DNA of 64,000 nucleotides from an uncultured Cyclobacteriaceae bacterium (GTDB lineage Bacteria; Bacteroidota; Bacteroidia; Cytophagales; Cyclobacteriaceae), in contig CAKZRQ010000013.1 in assembly GCA_937146645.1 (NCBI GenBank), positions 62,001-126,000 on the forward strand, given 5' to 3'. The notes beneath the pieces were generated by a model. That model was not told the DNA's origin and ran no database searches. It was given only the letters and a program-made list of their open reading frames with translations. Position 1 is the first letter of the stretch. Each line of letters starts with the position of its first letter. A program made the translations under genes and the position numbers. Shown in pieces: positions 8,895-18,670 of the stretch.

Positions 8895-10199
8895 TTAATC
8901 TCTAGTAGCCAAAGTAACAGTCTCACCAATCCAGCATCCTGTATTGATCGTACTACCTACCTGAAGACCTTCTGTGAAAAGTTCTTCTTTGGAAGGGAAT
9001 CTCGCACGAGCATTTGCCATACCCTGATTATTTCCTGCTCTTTGGTAAGCTCCATATGCTGCTATGAATACTGAGTAATCTTTTGCACGACTCTCACCAC
9101 CTTTACAGATGTTGAATGACCCCATGTAAAGATCACCAATAAGCTTCCAAGCTTCAGCCGCCTTTTCTTCGTCTAGCTGAGCCACTTCTCTAGCAGCTGA
9201 TCTAGCATCTGATCTCCTGCCTTGCTCACCGTAAAGCTTAGCTAATTCGAGTCTCACTTCAGCTTTCTGAGCGTCATTCTCTGCAAGTTCATATGCTTTT
9301 TCAAGAACTGGTTCCGCCTTCTCAAAGTCTTCTTCCTGAAGATATCTCATAGCTCTAACTTGAGAAGTAGCAAACGTTGGGTTTTTGGAATCAATCAATT
9401 CCAATGCAGCAAGGAACGCGTCAGAAGAGAAGCATTTGTACTGAACAGAATACTTGAATATTTGATCTGCTAATTTCTCGTTTGTTGGGTCTTCCATTAA
9501 TCTTGGACCCATAGTATTTTCGATGAAATCACAATCGATCAATTTCATTGCAACCAAAACCTTTTCAGTAGTCCCTCTTGGCCCACTTACATCTACTCCT
9601 TCGGCTTCCTTTGCATCAAGGAAAGCTTGTATCTGATCATACTTATCAAGAACCTGCTCGGGTGTGTAGACCTTGTTATATGCATTGTTTCGATAAACCG
9701 CGTCAAAATATGCGGCGTAAAGGCCTGGAATAGAAAGCTCACCATTTAGCTCAATGGCCTTTTCAAAATTCCCCACTACATCGCCAAGTTTCTCCTTATT
9801 TCCCTTGTAGAAATTATAACTGAAGTATGCCTTATTCTCGATCCAGTTTGGCTCATTATTATAAATTTCTGCTCTCTTTTCGTAGATAGAAATTACGGAG
9901 TCCTGATAAATGCGCTTCTTCTCAGCATCAGCTTCTCCATCAGCCGCTCCTTTATAGACTGTCACACCATTGATGTAGATGGACTCATTTAATTCTGGAA
10001 CATTTGTAAGTAGCCAGTTAAGTGGTCCGGTAGCTTCTACAAACTGCTCGGATTTCATGTAGTCCGTGTAAGCGGCATTCAATTCTCTAGCTTTAGCCTC
10101 ATCCTGAGCGTCTGCTGGCCAATTCCAGTTTGCTTGCGCCTGAGCAAAGCCAGTCACCAAAAGTGCTGCCAAGACAAATAGGGTCGATTTAATTTTCAT
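8895..10199 (-). CDS. Secreted tetratricopeptide-repeat protein
   Basis: Exported protein of 434 residues with a clear signal peptide (residues 1-22, ending GFAQAQA). The body is helical; TPR-like pairs are best seen at about 270-350 (EEDFEKAEPVLEKAYELAE, ARLELAKLYGEQGR type units). Such proteins are common envelope scaffolds in Bacteroidota, and no catalytic motif is seen. It has its own terminator downstream and sits between the coaX/outer-membrane gene pair and lptC. The C-terminal part contains three cysteines. Specific function unknown. Confidence 0.82.
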   Translation of the reverse strand: MKIKSTLFVLAALLVTGFAQAQANWNWPADAQDEAKARELNAAYTDYMKSEQFVEATGPLNWLLTNVPELNESIYINGVTVYKGAADGEADAEKKRIYQDSVISIYEKRAEIYNNEPNWIENKAYFSYNFYKGNKEKLGDVVGNFEKAIELNGELSIPGLYAAYFDAVYRNNAYNKVYTPEQVLDKYDQIQAFLDAKEAEGVDVSGPRGTTEKVLVAMKLIDCDFIENTMGPRLMEDPTNEKLADQIFKYSVQYKCFSSDAFLAALELIDSKNPTFATSQVRAMRYLQEEDFEKAEPVLEKAYELAENDAQKAEVRLELAKLYGEQGRRSDARSAAREVAQLDEEKAAEAWKLIGDLYMGSFNICKGGESRAKDYSVFIAAYGAYQRAGNNQGMANARARFPSKEELFTEGLQVGSTINTGCWIGETVTLATRD

Positions 10200-10295
10200 T
10201 TCTTAGGGTATTTTATTTGGCGATAATGATGTTATACAAATAATATTTTTGACAAGTCAAATTTAGGGCTTCTAATTTCGTGTTTTTTTCTTGAA

Positions 10296-11582
10296 TTAGT
10301 CAAATGGTCTTTTATAAAACCAGCTATTATCATTTAAACTGAATCCAAGGGTGAAATTAATGTAGTCCTCACGAATTAATCCATTCTCCAAACTTCCTCT
10401 TCTTCCCACCTTCATAGCAAAGTTTACTAAGGACAACTGATTAACAGGAAATGAAGCTCCAAAGTTAATGCCGAGATCATTGATATTAGTTTGATTTAAC
10501 GAATATGGTGTCTGCTGATACTCGATCCCGAATCGATAAGTGGTACGCTTCAAGGCATTATCTATAGAAAGATAATCCGGCACTATTTGGAAGCCCAAAC
10601 CTATCTTGATAGCTTCCTTCAAAAGTGTCTCTTCGCCGAGGAAAGATCTATACTGGTTGAAGTCTTGGTATTGGCCTTCAAGACCGATTACATATTTATT
10701 AGCTTTTTCGTAGCTGACGCCAAATCCAAAGCGATTTGGGATATAAACAGAACCAGGATCATCATTAGCAATCAGATCACCATCTGTATCCGGATCATCG
10801 GCTTGACCAAAGGCACCAAGCTTTGCAAAAGCAGTTCCATTTACGTCTCCTAAAGACTGGTAGATAGCCCCAAGGTGAAGATTACCATTCTCACTAATTG
10901 GAAAGAAGTAATGCGCACCGAATTTAAAGCCCACATCGCTAACTGTTAATCTTTCATAATATTCGCTTCTCCCCCCTACAACATTGCCATTCTCGTTGGT
11001 CAGTGTCAGCTGATTTCTTCTGATGGTAGATCCAAAAAGGTAAGAACCTGTCATCCCCAGGCTCAAATTCTTTGCTACCAAAACTCCAAAATTCACGTAA
11101 GCCTCCGAAATACCTCCATCACCTTGTATAAAATTCGTCGCTGCAATTTCTTCAGCACCGCGAACTTCACTTTGAAGTACTAGTCGATAGTTCACACTAG
11201 TGATCTGGTTCAGACCTAATCCTCCGCCAAACTTCCCAGATTTAAAAGGGAAAGACATGGCTATGTATGAAAGCCCGCCACCATCAACTTCAGAGGTCTC
11301 TACTTCAGTCTGAGCATTGATTCTTTTGTAATTCAATGCTGCCTGAAAGTTAAAGATCGTGTTTCGTGTAGCTAGTGCTGGATTGACGACATTTGGGTTC
11401 CACCCGGTACCAAAGCTAATTCCTAGGCCGCCCATTCCTTGATTGTGAGTGAGTCCAGAATAATTGAACTCACCAATTCCAAGGGCGCTGTAAGTAGAGG
11501 CACTTGACTGAGCCTGTGCCTCCGTAAATAAGAAAAGGGTGCAAAGAACACCCAACAAATTCAATCTGATTTTACTCAACAT
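10296..11582 (-). CDS. Outer-membrane beta-barrel protein (FadL/PorV-like fold)
   Basis: Protein of 428 residues with a signal peptide (1-24, ending TEAQAQ). The glycine-rich N-terminal segment (NQGMGGLGISFG, about residues 47-58) is reminiscent of OmpP1/FadL-like and PorV proteins. Alternating amphipathic strands run to the C-terminus, which ends in an aromatic/charged strand. The gene overlaps the end of coaX by 11 nt, so the two are co-transcribed. The family assignment is from pattern only. A transport or type IX secretion-related function is possible but not shown. Confidence 0.75.
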   Translation of the reverse strand: MLSKIRLNLLGVLCTLFLFTEAQAQSSASTYSALGIGEFNYSGLTHNQGMGGLGISFGTGWNPNVVNPALATRNTIFNFQAALNYKRINAQTEVETSEVDGGGLSYIAMSFPFKSGKFGGGLGLNQITSVNYRLVLQSEVRGAEEIAATNFIQGDGGISEAYVNFGVLVAKNLSLGMTGSYLFGSTIRRNQLTLTNENGNVVGGRSEYYERLTVSDVGFKFGAHYFFPISENGNLHLGAIYQSLGDVNGTAFAKLGAFGQADDPDTDGDLIANDDPGSVYIPNRFGFGVSYEKANKYVIGLEGQYQDFNQYRSFLGEETLLKEAIKIGLGFQIVPDYLSIDNALKRTTYRFGIEYQQTPYSLNQTNINDLGINFGASFPVNQLSLVNFAMKVGRRGSLENGLIREDYINFTLGFSLNDNSWFYKRPFD

Positions 11583-12300
11583 TGTGGTTTAGAATGCAAT
11601 TCAATCCAAGCAGGACCAAATTTGGGACTACAAATATGTGGTCTTTTGCCAATGATTCAAAGAAATGTGAATCTCCACCGCTAATAAAGGACTTCAATCC
11701 GGGAAATTCGGAGCGGAATGCCTCTATGTGACCTTCGATTTCGTGGGCTACACCATGCCAAATCCCTGATTTCATGCAATCTTCTGTGGTTTTACCCACA
11801 AGAAAGCCGGGAACACCATTCATGGAAATCATAGGAAGATTTGCGGTAAGAGAATGCATACTATGTGCTCGAAGCCTCAAGCCTGGACTAATGGCACCTC
11901 CCTCATACACATCCTGTTCATTGATAAAGTCAAAGGTCATGCAAGTGCCAAGATCAATCGCCAAAACGGGACCTCCTTGATTTAGTTTCCATGCTCCAAT
12001 GGCTCCTGCCAATCTATCTAAACCGAGCGTGGATTGGCTTGAATAGCCATTTATTATCGGTAATGGGACCTGATGATTTAGAAACAGAAAGGGAAATGGC
12101 AATAGCTCCTTAAGCTCTGATTGACTATACCGCACTGAACTTACCAGGCATCTGGAAAACTTCACTTGAGCCCAGTGATCCAGAGCCAATTCAAGTGACT
12201 CAAATGAACTCTCCGACTGTATTTGATCTTGATCAAAAAAAGCCGATTTAATTCTTGTATTGCCTATATCTATGCAGAGTTGCAGACCGTTGTTACTCAT
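11572..12300 (-). CDS. coaX: Type III pantothenate kinase
   Basis: First enzyme of coenzyme A synthesis, phosphorylating pantothenate with ATP. At 242 residues it has the usual CoaX length. The ASKHA-fold phosphate motif DIGNTRIKSAFF (starting at Asp11), the GLDRLAGAIGAW segment near residue 93, and DLGTCMTFDFI followed by GGAISPGLRLR are diagnostic. Type III enzymes require a monovalent cation and are not feedback-inhibited by CoA. It starts divergently to anmK, 97 bases away, and is followed by an overlapping outer-membrane protein gene. Confidence 0.95.
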   Translation of the reverse strand: MSNNGLQLCIDIGNTRIKSAFFDQDQIQSESSFESLELALDHWAQVKFSRCLVSSVRYSQSELKELLPFPFLFLNHQVPLPIINGYSSQSTLGLDRLAGAIGAWKLNQGGPVLAIDLGTCMTFDFINEQDVYEGGAISPGLRLRAHSMHSLTANLPMISMNGVPGFLVGKTTEDCMKSGIWHGVAHEIEGHIEAFRSEFPGLKSFISGGDSHFFESLAKDHIFVVPNLVLLGLNCILNHNVE

Positions 12301-12397
12301 CGAACGCGCAAATTACTCATTTAGAAAAGCGAGAGATTTACTTAACTTTAATTAATGCTTTCACCCGACTATGCTTAACAACTTTTAACCGCGAACC

Positions 12398-13477
12398 ATG
12401 GAAAAATACTCCGTCATAGGACTGATGTCAGGAACATCTGGAGATGGATTAGACATCGCGCATTGTATATTCTCCAAGGAAGACAATTGGCAATATGAAA
12501 TTCTGAAATGTGAAACGATTGAATTTCCGGGAAAGCTGAGGTCTGAATTAATGAATGCTCATAAGTTGGATTCTCTGGATTTAATGGCCCTTGATATAAA
12601 TCTGGGAAGATGGATGGGAGAGCAGGTCAAGGTTTTTTGTGAAAAGATGGAAGATAAGCCTCTTGCTGTTTGTTCCCATGGTCACACGATATTCCACCAA
12701 CCTGAAAATGGCTTTAGTCTTCAGATTGGAGATGGCTGGTGGCTTGCACAAAAAAGTGAACTTCCAGCGATTACAAATTTCCGAATGAAGGATATTTCAT
12801 TAGGAGGGCAAGGTGCGCCATTAGTCCCACTAGGTGATGAGCTGCTTTTTAAGAATTTTGATTTTTGTTTGAATCTCGGCGGTATTTCGAATATCAGCAT
12901 GGATCAGGGGGGCAGGCGAGTTGCCTTCGATTGCACCCCGTTTAACGGTTTGCTTAATGCTTATGCCAGGAAGCTAGGTTCAGATTATGATCAGGATGGT
13001 CTTTGGGCCCGCTCCGGCAATTCTGATCGAGATCTTCTTGAAAAGCTGAATTCCATAGCCTATTATCAAAAATCAGGTGCTAAATCATTGGGGCGAGAGG
13101 ATCTGGAAAGAGATTTCTTCCCTTTAATTGAAGAAAGTGGACTCCCTGAGAAAGATGTTCTGGCTACGCTTGTTGAGCACTTTGCCATTCGGATTTCTGA
13201 GGATATTAAATCTCATCATCAAGGAGATCAGCCTTCCATCCTACTAACAGGCGGAGGGGCTTACAATAAGTTTTTTGTGCAGAGGCTGAGCTTTCATCTT
13301 GAGGAGAAATGCGAAATCGTTCTTCCGGAAAGTGAATTAATAGAGTTTAAGGAAGCGCTAATTTTTGGCTTCCTTGGTGTTCTAAAAATGCGTGGAGAAC
13401 CCAACTGTTTGGCTAGTGTCACTGGTGCCAAAGAAGATTCCTGTGGAGGAACATGGCATGATTACCGACCATCCTAA
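12398..13477 (+). CDS. anmK: Anhydro-N-acetylmuramic acid kinase
   Basis: Cytosolic cell-wall recycling enzyme that hydrolyses and phosphorylates 1,6-anhydro-MurNAc to MurNAc-6-phosphate. The 359 residues fit the family. The N-terminal ATP motif GLMSGTSGDGLD (8-19) and the segments SHGHTIFHQP, NLGGISNIS and the C-terminal LLTGGGAYN are present. It is divergent from coaX and only about 60 nt upstream of the amino-acid dehydrogenase gene. No good consensus promoter is visible in the 97-base divergent gap. Confidence 0.95.
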   Translation: MEKYSVIGLMSGTSGDGLDIAHCIFSKEDNWQYEILKCETIEFPGKLRSELMNAHKLDSLDLMALDINLGRWMGEQVKVFCEKMEDKPLAVCSHGHTIFHQPENGFSLQIGDGWWLAQKSELPAITNFRMKDISLGGQGAPLVPLGDELLFKNFDFCLNLGGISNISMDQGGRRVAFDCTPFNGLLNAYARKLGSDYDQDGLWARSGNSDRDLLEKLNSIAYYQKSGAKSLGREDLERDFFPLIEESGLPEKDVLATLVEHFAIRISEDIKSHHQGDQPSILLTGGGAYNKFFVQRLSFHLEEKCEIVLPESELIEFKEALIFGFLGVLKMRGEPNCLASVTGAKEDSCGGTWHDYRPS

Positions 13478-13537
13478 TCCAATAGGACTCCTATCTCTTT
13501 TTCCTATTTTTGCGCCGAATATAAACCCAACTTACCG

Positions 13538-14764
13538 ATGCAGGAACTACTTAAGAAATTCGAGAATAAAAAACCTGAGGTCACTTTTGAATGGAGTGAC
13601 AGTGAGACCGAGGCCGAGGGCTGGGTCGTAATAAATTCATTAAGAGGAGGAGCTGCAGGAGGCGGAACTAGAATGAGAAAGGGTCTCGATAAAAGAGAAG
13701 TCGAGTCTTTAGCAAAAACCATGGAAGTGAAATTCACCGTATCCGGCCCCGCAATCGGAGGTGCTAAATCGGGAATCAACTTTGATCCAACAGATCCGAG
13801 AAAGGATGATGTTCTCAAAAGATGGTATAAGGCGGTGATGCCTCTCTTAAAGAATTATTATGGAACTGGAGGAGACTTGAATGTGGACGAAATACATGAG
13901 GTGATTCCTATTACCGAATCATACGGCCTCTGGCATCCACAGGAAGGAATAGTAAATGGGCATTTTAATGCCACGGAGCCTCAAAAAATACGAAAGCTTG
14001 GGCAGCTTAGACAAGGTGTAGCCAAAGTTTTAGAAGATCCTGAATTCACTCCAAATGGCCCTAAGAAGTACACTGTGGCTGATATGATAACCGGATATGG
14101 AGTCGCTGAGGCAGTAAATCACTATTACAATATTTGGGGCGGCGAAATCAAAGGAAAGCGTGCTGTTATTCAGGGATGGGGAAATGTGGGAGCCGCGGCC
14201 GCATGTTTCCTTGCAGTCGAAGGGGTAAAAATCGTTGGGATCATTGACAAAGAAGGCGGACTGATCAAAGAAGAAGGATACGAGCTGGATGAAATCAGAG
14301 AGCTTTTCATCAATAGAAAGGGAAATAAACTTTCCGCACCAGAGATGATCCCATTTGAAGAAATGAATGAGAGAGTTTGGGACTTGGAAAGTGAGATTTT
14401 TATTCCAGCTGCAGCCTCCAGATTAATTACCAAAGAACATGCTGAAAAAATGGTTAACTCTGGGCTAGAAGTGATTTCATGTGGCGCAAATGTTCCTTTT
14501 GCAGATCCTGAAATTTTCTTTGGCCCTATTGGACTTTGGACTGATGAGCGGGTTTCCGTCATTCCTGATTTTATCGCAAATTGTGGAATGGCAAGAGTCT
14601 TCGCTTACTTAATGAGCGAAAATGCAGAAGTAACTGATCAGGCTATTTTCTCGGATGTTAGTGCTACCATCAGTGCGGCGCTTGCCAAAACCCATGAACT
14701 AGATTCCAGCAGGACAAATATTGCCCAGAATTCCTTTAAACTAGCTTTACAGGAGTTAGTCTAA
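13538..14764 (+). CDS. Glu/Leu/Phe/Val-type amino acid dehydrogenase
   Basis: Oxidative deaminase of 408 residues. The N-terminal dimerisation domain carries the catalytic-lysine segment GPAIGGAKSGI (Lys77). The C-terminal Rossmann domain has the dinucleotide motif GWGNVGAAAA, with an Asp at the end of the second strand (GIIDKEGG), which suggests NAD preference. Length and the GGAK-type loop fall between glutamate and leucine dehydrogenases, so the substrate is uncertain. The start at 13538 directly follows a CTTACCG stretch without a Shine-Dalgarno site. The gene lies about 60 nt after anmK and may be transcribed with it. Confidence 0.9.
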   Translation: MQELLKKFENKKPEVTFEWSDSETEAEGWVVINSLRGGAAGGGTRMRKGLDKREVESLAKTMEVKFTVSGPAIGGAKSGINFDPTDPRKDDVLKRWYKAVMPLLKNYYGTGGDLNVDEIHEVIPITESYGLWHPQEGIVNGHFNATEPQKIRKLGQLRQGVAKVLEDPEFTPNGPKKYTVADMITGYGVAEAVNHYYNIWGGEIKGKRAVIQGWGNVGAAAACFLAVEGVKIVGIIDKEGGLIKEEGYELDEIRELFINRKGNKLSAPEMIPFEEMNERVWDLESEIFIPAAASRLITKEHAEKMVNSGLEVISCGANVPFADPEIFFGPIGLWTDERVSVIPDFIANCGMARVFAYLMSENAEVTDQAIFSDVSATISAALAKTHELDSSRTNIAQNSFKLALQELV

Positions 14765-14935
14765 AAGGAGTATTCATAGGATTCTGAATGAATTCATAGA
14801 GAATTAATTCAGCCTTCTTATCAGGCACTTGGAGTTTATCACCCAAAATCAGTAGTTTAGCAAACTCAGCTCTACTTTTTGAGTGGTTCGAAAGAAGAAA
14901 ATTATTTCGACATCTTAATGCGATTACCCTAACCT

Positions 14936-16474
14936 ATGAAGATTAATCTTTCTCGACTTTTTTTCGGAATCCTTCTTTTGTTTCTGATGGCTGGAGCCAT
15001 GAATGAAGCTTCTGCAATGGCTGAAGATAGTTCGAGTGAGTTTATCTCCATGGTTTCTGAGGAAATCACCCAAAACTCTGATCAAGGTGATCACAGCCAT
15101 GAAGGTGAACACTCAGAAGAGCACGGAGATCACGCCGAACATGGTCATGCGGCACCCATTTGGCTGGTTATTCCATTTATTACTCTTCTGTTGATGATCG
15201 CGACAGGCCCGCTATTCTATGAACATTTTTGGCACAAAAACTATCCGAAAATAGCCATCGCACTGGCTATTCTGGTGGTTTTCTACTACCTATTCGTTCT
15301 GGATAATGTCCACGGACCAGTCCATGCTCTAGCAGAATATGTTCAGTTTATAGCTCTACTAGCTTCGCTGTACATTGCCTCCGGAGGGATTTTGATTGAG
15401 ATTGATAAGAAAGCTACTCCCATGGCAAATGTGACGCTTTTGGTAGTCGGTGCTTTGATCTCAAATTTGATCGGAACCACAGGAGCATCCATGCTTTTGA
15501 TTCGTCCTTTCATTCGCTTGAACAAAGGAAATATTCAGGCATACCATATCATCTTCTTCATCTTCATGGTGAGTAATATTGGTGGTTCACTTACACCAAT
15601 TGGAGACCCTCCACTGTTCCTTGGTTTCCTAAAGGGCATTCCATTCTTCTGGACACTTGAGCATAACTGGCCTGCCTGGGTATTCGCGCTTACCGTGCTT
15701 GCGGTTGCTTTCTATTTCATCGATAAAAAGCTTGGAAGAGCTGTGGATACAGAACCAGAGGCGGAGACCTACACTAATAAATTCACCTTAGTTGGTGCTA
15801 AGAATTTTGGTTGGTTATTGGTAATAATTTGTTCGGTTTTCCTAGATCCTAATGTGATAGACGGCGTTCCTGCGATCGTCTATGACGGGCAAAAGTTTTC
15901 GTTTATTCGGGAGATTATTATGCTAACCGTAGCATTTTTATCCTATAGATTGGCTGATCAAAGGGCGATTAAAGGAAATGAATTCAACTTCGAACCTATT
16001 AGGGAGGTGGCATTCATTTTCATCGGCATATTTGGAACTATGATGCCTGCACTTGAGCTGGTTGGGGACTTTGCAAAATCTCCAGATGGAGCTGCTCTAA
16101 TCACTGCTAATACACTTTATTGGGGGACTGGTATCCTTTCTGGATTCCTGGATAATGCTCCCACTTATTTGAATTTCTTAGCTGCTGCCATGGCATCTAG
16201 TGGTGCATCCATTAATAATATCGAGGAGGTTAGGACATTTGCTGCTGATGGGTATCCAGATTCTTCCTTCCAGCTTATGGCAATCGCCATCGCATCGGTA
16301 TTCTTTGGTGCGATGACCTACATCGGTAATGGACCGAACTTCATGGTAAAATCCATTGCGGAGCAAAGCGGAATTAAGATGCCATCCTTCTTCGGATACA
16401 TCATCAGATTCTCGCTTCCTATCCTGTTGCCTCTCCTATTCCTGGTTTGGCTAATTTTCTTTGCTTTTCACTAA
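14936..16474 (+). CDS. nhaD: NhaD-type Na+/H+ antiporter
   Basis: Inner-membrane transporter of 512 residues of the ion-transporter superfamily, with about 12-13 hydrophobic helices. A cleavable-looking N-terminal hydrophobic segment (1-28) is followed by an acidic, histidine-rich stretch holding seven His between residues 53 and 71. The NhaD core segments NLIGTTGASMLLIRP, GGSLTPIGDPPLFLGFLKG and GNGPNFMVKSIAEQSG are clear. NhaD antiporters expel sodium at alkaline pH and are common in marine bacteria, which fits a salt-adapted host. The 3' end overlaps the convergent tag gene by 24 nt. Confidence 0.92.
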   Translation: MKINLSRLFFGILLLFLMAGAMNEASAMAEDSSSEFISMVSEEITQNSDQGDHSHEGEHSEEHGDHAEHGHAAPIWLVIPFITLLLMIATGPLFYEHFWHKNYPKIAIALAILVVFYYLFVLDNVHGPVHALAEYVQFIALLASLYIASGGILIEIDKKATPMANVTLLVVGALISNLIGTTGASMLLIRPFIRLNKGNIQAYHIIFFIFMVSNIGGSLTPIGDPPLFLGFLKGIPFFWTLEHNWPAWVFALTVLAVAFYFIDKKLGRAVDTEPEAETYTNKFTLVGAKNFGWLLVIICSVFLDPNVIDGVPAIVYDGQKFSFIREIIMLTVAFLSYRLADQRAIKGNEFNFEPIREVAFIFIGIFGTMMPALELVGDFAKSPDGAALITANTLYWGTGILSGFLDNAPTYLNFLAAAMASSGASINNIEEVRTFAADGYPDSSFQLMAIAIASVFFGAMTYIGNGPNFMVKSIAEQSGIKMPSFFGYIIRFSLPILLPLLFLVWLIFFAFH

Positions 16475-17062
16475 AGCCTTAACCTCTTCGTATCGAAAGC
16501 AATCCACCAGATGGTCATTGACCAAACCCGTGGCCTGCATATGGGCATAGATTGTTGTACTTCCCAAAAACTTGAACCCTCGCTTTTTCAAATCCTTTGC
16601 CAGCTGATCTGATTGCTTGCTTGTGGCGGGAGCATTTTCCATGGAGCGCAATTGATTATCGATGGGTGTCCCGTCCACGAATCCCCAGATGTAATCAGAA
16701 AAGGATCCAAATTCGGACTGTACTTCCATAAACCGTTTCGCATTGTTAATTGCCGCTGCAATCTTTAATCGGTTTCGGATAATACTAGCATCGGTCATGA
16801 GTTCTTCCACAAACGAGTCCGGGAAGTCTGCCACGATTTTGTAATCAAAATCTGCAAAAGCTTTGCGATAGCCCTCTCGCTTTTTCAAAATAGTCGCCCA
16901 GCTTAAACCTGCCTGAGCACTCTCCAAAATCAAGAATTCAAAATGCGTGCGATCATTATATACGGGTACGCCCCATTCTTCATCATGGTATTTCACGTAT
17001 TGATCAAAGCCTGAGCACCAGGGACATCTGATTTTACCGTCATTGAAAAGTTCTGAAGTCAT
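16451..17062 (-). CDS. tag: DNA-3-methyladenine glycosylase I
   Basis: Base-excision repair enzyme removing 3-methyladenine. At 203 residues it has the typical length. The N-terminal RCPWC, together with the HDEEWG segment and the C-terminal NDHLVDCFR, supplies the Cys/His/His/Cys zinc-site residues of the Tag family. ESAQAGLSWATILKKREGYR is the central active-site helix region. It is the last gene of a long minus-strand run, 7 nt after purU, and overlaps the end of nhaD. Identification is secure. Confidence 0.95.
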   Translation of the reverse strand: MTSELFNDGKIRCPWCSGFDQYVKYHDEEWGVPVYNDRTHFEFLILESAQAGLSWATILKKREGYRKAFADFDYKIVADFPDSFVEELMTDASIIRNRLKIAAAINNAKRFMEVQSEFGSFSDYIWGFVDGTPIDNQLRSMENAPATSKQSDQLAKDLKKRGFKFLGSTTIYAHMQATGLVNDHLVDCFRYEEVKALVKSKEN

Positions 17063-17069
17063 TCCCTTG

Positions 17070-17924
17070 TTAGTAAAAAATGATGGTTCGGTTTTTGAAA
17101 ACTGTGACCTTCCTGTCCAGATGGGATTTGATGGCTCGAGAAAGCACTACCTTTTCCACATCCTGACCGATCTGTACTAAATCTGCCACATTGTTATGAT
17201 GTCTAACACGAGCAACTTCCTGTTCGATTATCGGCCCGGCATCGAGTTCCTCAGTAACATAATGGGCAGTAGCTCCAATGATCTTCACCCCTCTTTCGAA
17301 AGCTGCGTGATAAGGCTTCGCACCAACAAAAGCAGGCAGAAATGAGTGATGAATATTTATGATCCGATCGGGGAAATGGGAAATGAAATCAGGAGAAACG
17401 ATCTGCATGTACCTCGCCAAAACCACAAAATCAACATTCGCTTCCTCCAAGAGTCTCAATTGTTCTGATTCTGCATGTGCCTTGGTTTCCCTGGAAACCG
17501 GGATATGATGAAAAGGAATATTAAACGCCTCCACCACATCTCTGAGGTGATCGTGATTCGAAATAACCAGAGGAATTTCTACTTCGAGTTGGCCGGAATG
17601 ATGTCTGGAAAGAATATCGAATAGGCAATGAGATTGCTTGCTGACAAAGATGGCCATCCTTGTCTTAGGCTGGTTGAAATGAAGGGTGAAATCCATTTCG
17701 AATTCCTTCGCGACTTCTTGTGAAAACCTATTTGAAATTTCTTCTTTCTTCAAAGAGAAAGAATCCAAATCCCAACTTGCCCGCATAAAAAATCGCTTCG
17801 CTTCCTGGTCCACATACTGATCCACCTCGAGAATGTTACCGCCATTCTGATATAAAAAATCTGAAACAGCCGCAACAATCCCTTGTTGATCGGGACACTG
17901 AACGATGAGTATGGCCTTATTCAT
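17070..17924 (-). CDS. purU: Formyltetrahydrofolate deformylase
   Basis: Hydrolyses 10-formyl-THF to formate and THF, balancing one-carbon pools. In 284 residues, an N-terminal ACT-like regulatory domain (about 1-80, QCPDQQGIVAAVSDFLYQNGGNI) precedes a GART-like formyltransferase domain. The catalytic triad is visible as the Asn and His of NIHHSFLPAF and the Asp of LDAGPIIEQ. It is separated by 8 nt from aroE and 7 nt from tag, so they form an operon. The pathway complements glyA at the window start. Confidence 0.95.
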   Translation of the reverse strand: MNKAILIVQCPDQQGIVAAVSDFLYQNGGNILEVDQYVDQEAKRFFMRASWDLDSFSLKKEEISNRFSQEVAKEFEMDFTLHFNQPKTRMAIFVSKQSHCLFDILSRHHSGQLEVEIPLVISNHDHLRDVVEAFNIPFHHIPVSRETKAHAESEQLRLLEEANVDFVVLARYMQIVSPDFISHFPDRIINIHHSFLPAFVGAKPYHAAFERGVKIIGATAHYVTEELDAGPIIEQEVARVRHHNNVADLVQIGQDVEKVVLSRAIKSHLDRKVTVFKNRTIIFY

Positions 17925-17932
17925 CTTTCAAT

Positions 17933-18670
17933 TTATTCATTCCAAATCTTCCATGCTGCCTCGGCTTGACCAATAAGCATTTCCAATCCGTTGATGGTTT
18001 TACCCCCTTTTTCTTTTACGATTTTCATCAATGCCGTTTCGGCCGGATTATACACCAAATCATAATAGAGGTGACTTTCTGAAATTTGATCTAAAGGGAT
18101 GGGAGGAACTCCATCCACATTTGGAAAAGTCCCCAGCGGGGTCGTATTGATAAGGAGAGGATGCTCCTCCATGATCGCCGGACTGGTTTTTAGATTCTCG
18201 TATGAATAGGAATTATTTTTCCTGGTTCGGGAAACAAAACGGTATTCTACCCCCAATTCTCCCAAAGCTGCAGCAACTGCTTTCGAGGCTCCTCCAGTAC
18301 CTAAAACCAAAGCCTGAGGCCTATTATCTCCAAGCCATTTTGATAAGGAATCCCGAAAGCCAATAAAATCTGTATTGAAGCCGATCAGTTTTCCACCTTT
18401 AAATTGAATACAGTTGACAGCTCCTATTTGCTTAGCCGCAGGCGAAATCTCATCTAGATAATCCATGACCTGAAGCTTGTATGGAATAGTCACACATAGA
18501 CCTTCCAGATCAACATTATCCTTAAGAACAGCCCTTAAATCATCAATTTGAGGAATTTCGAAAAGCTCGAACTCACAATCATCCCACCTTTCCTTTTCGA
18601 ACTTTTCAGAGAAGTATTTCTTGGAAAAAGAATGTCCCAATGGGTAACCGATGAGTCCAAACTTTCTCAT
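17933..18670 (-). CDS. aroE: Shikimate dehydrogenase
   Basis: NADP-dependent reduction of 3-dehydroshikimate in aromatic amino acid synthesis. The 245 residues are slightly short but complete. The substrate loop GYPLGHSFSK, the catalytic-lysine segment TIPYK, the aspartate of NTDFIGF and the nucleotide motif LGTGGASKAV are all present, and the C-terminal GLEMLIGQAEAAWKIW is typical. Its ATG overlaps the stop of the DUF368 gene upstream (4 nt). Confidence 0.95.
   Translation of the reverse strand: MRKFGLIGYPLGHSFSKKYFSEKFEKERWDDCEFELFEIPQIDDLRAVLKDNVDLEGLCVTIPYKLQVMDYLDEISPAAKQIGAVNCIQFKGGKLIGFNTDFIGFRDSLSKWLGDNRPQALVLGTGGASKAVAAALGELGVEYRFVSRTRKNNSYSYENLKTSPAIMEEHPLLINTTPLGTFPNVDGVPPIPLDQISESHLYYDLVYNPAETALMKIVKEKGGKTINGLEMLIGQAEAAWKIWNE

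Noticed and set aside
14170-14562. A 130-codon open frame antisense to the amino-acid dehydrogenase.
   Set aside because: The sense-strand protein is strongly conserved and complete; the antisense frame is serine-rich and without a recognisable family.
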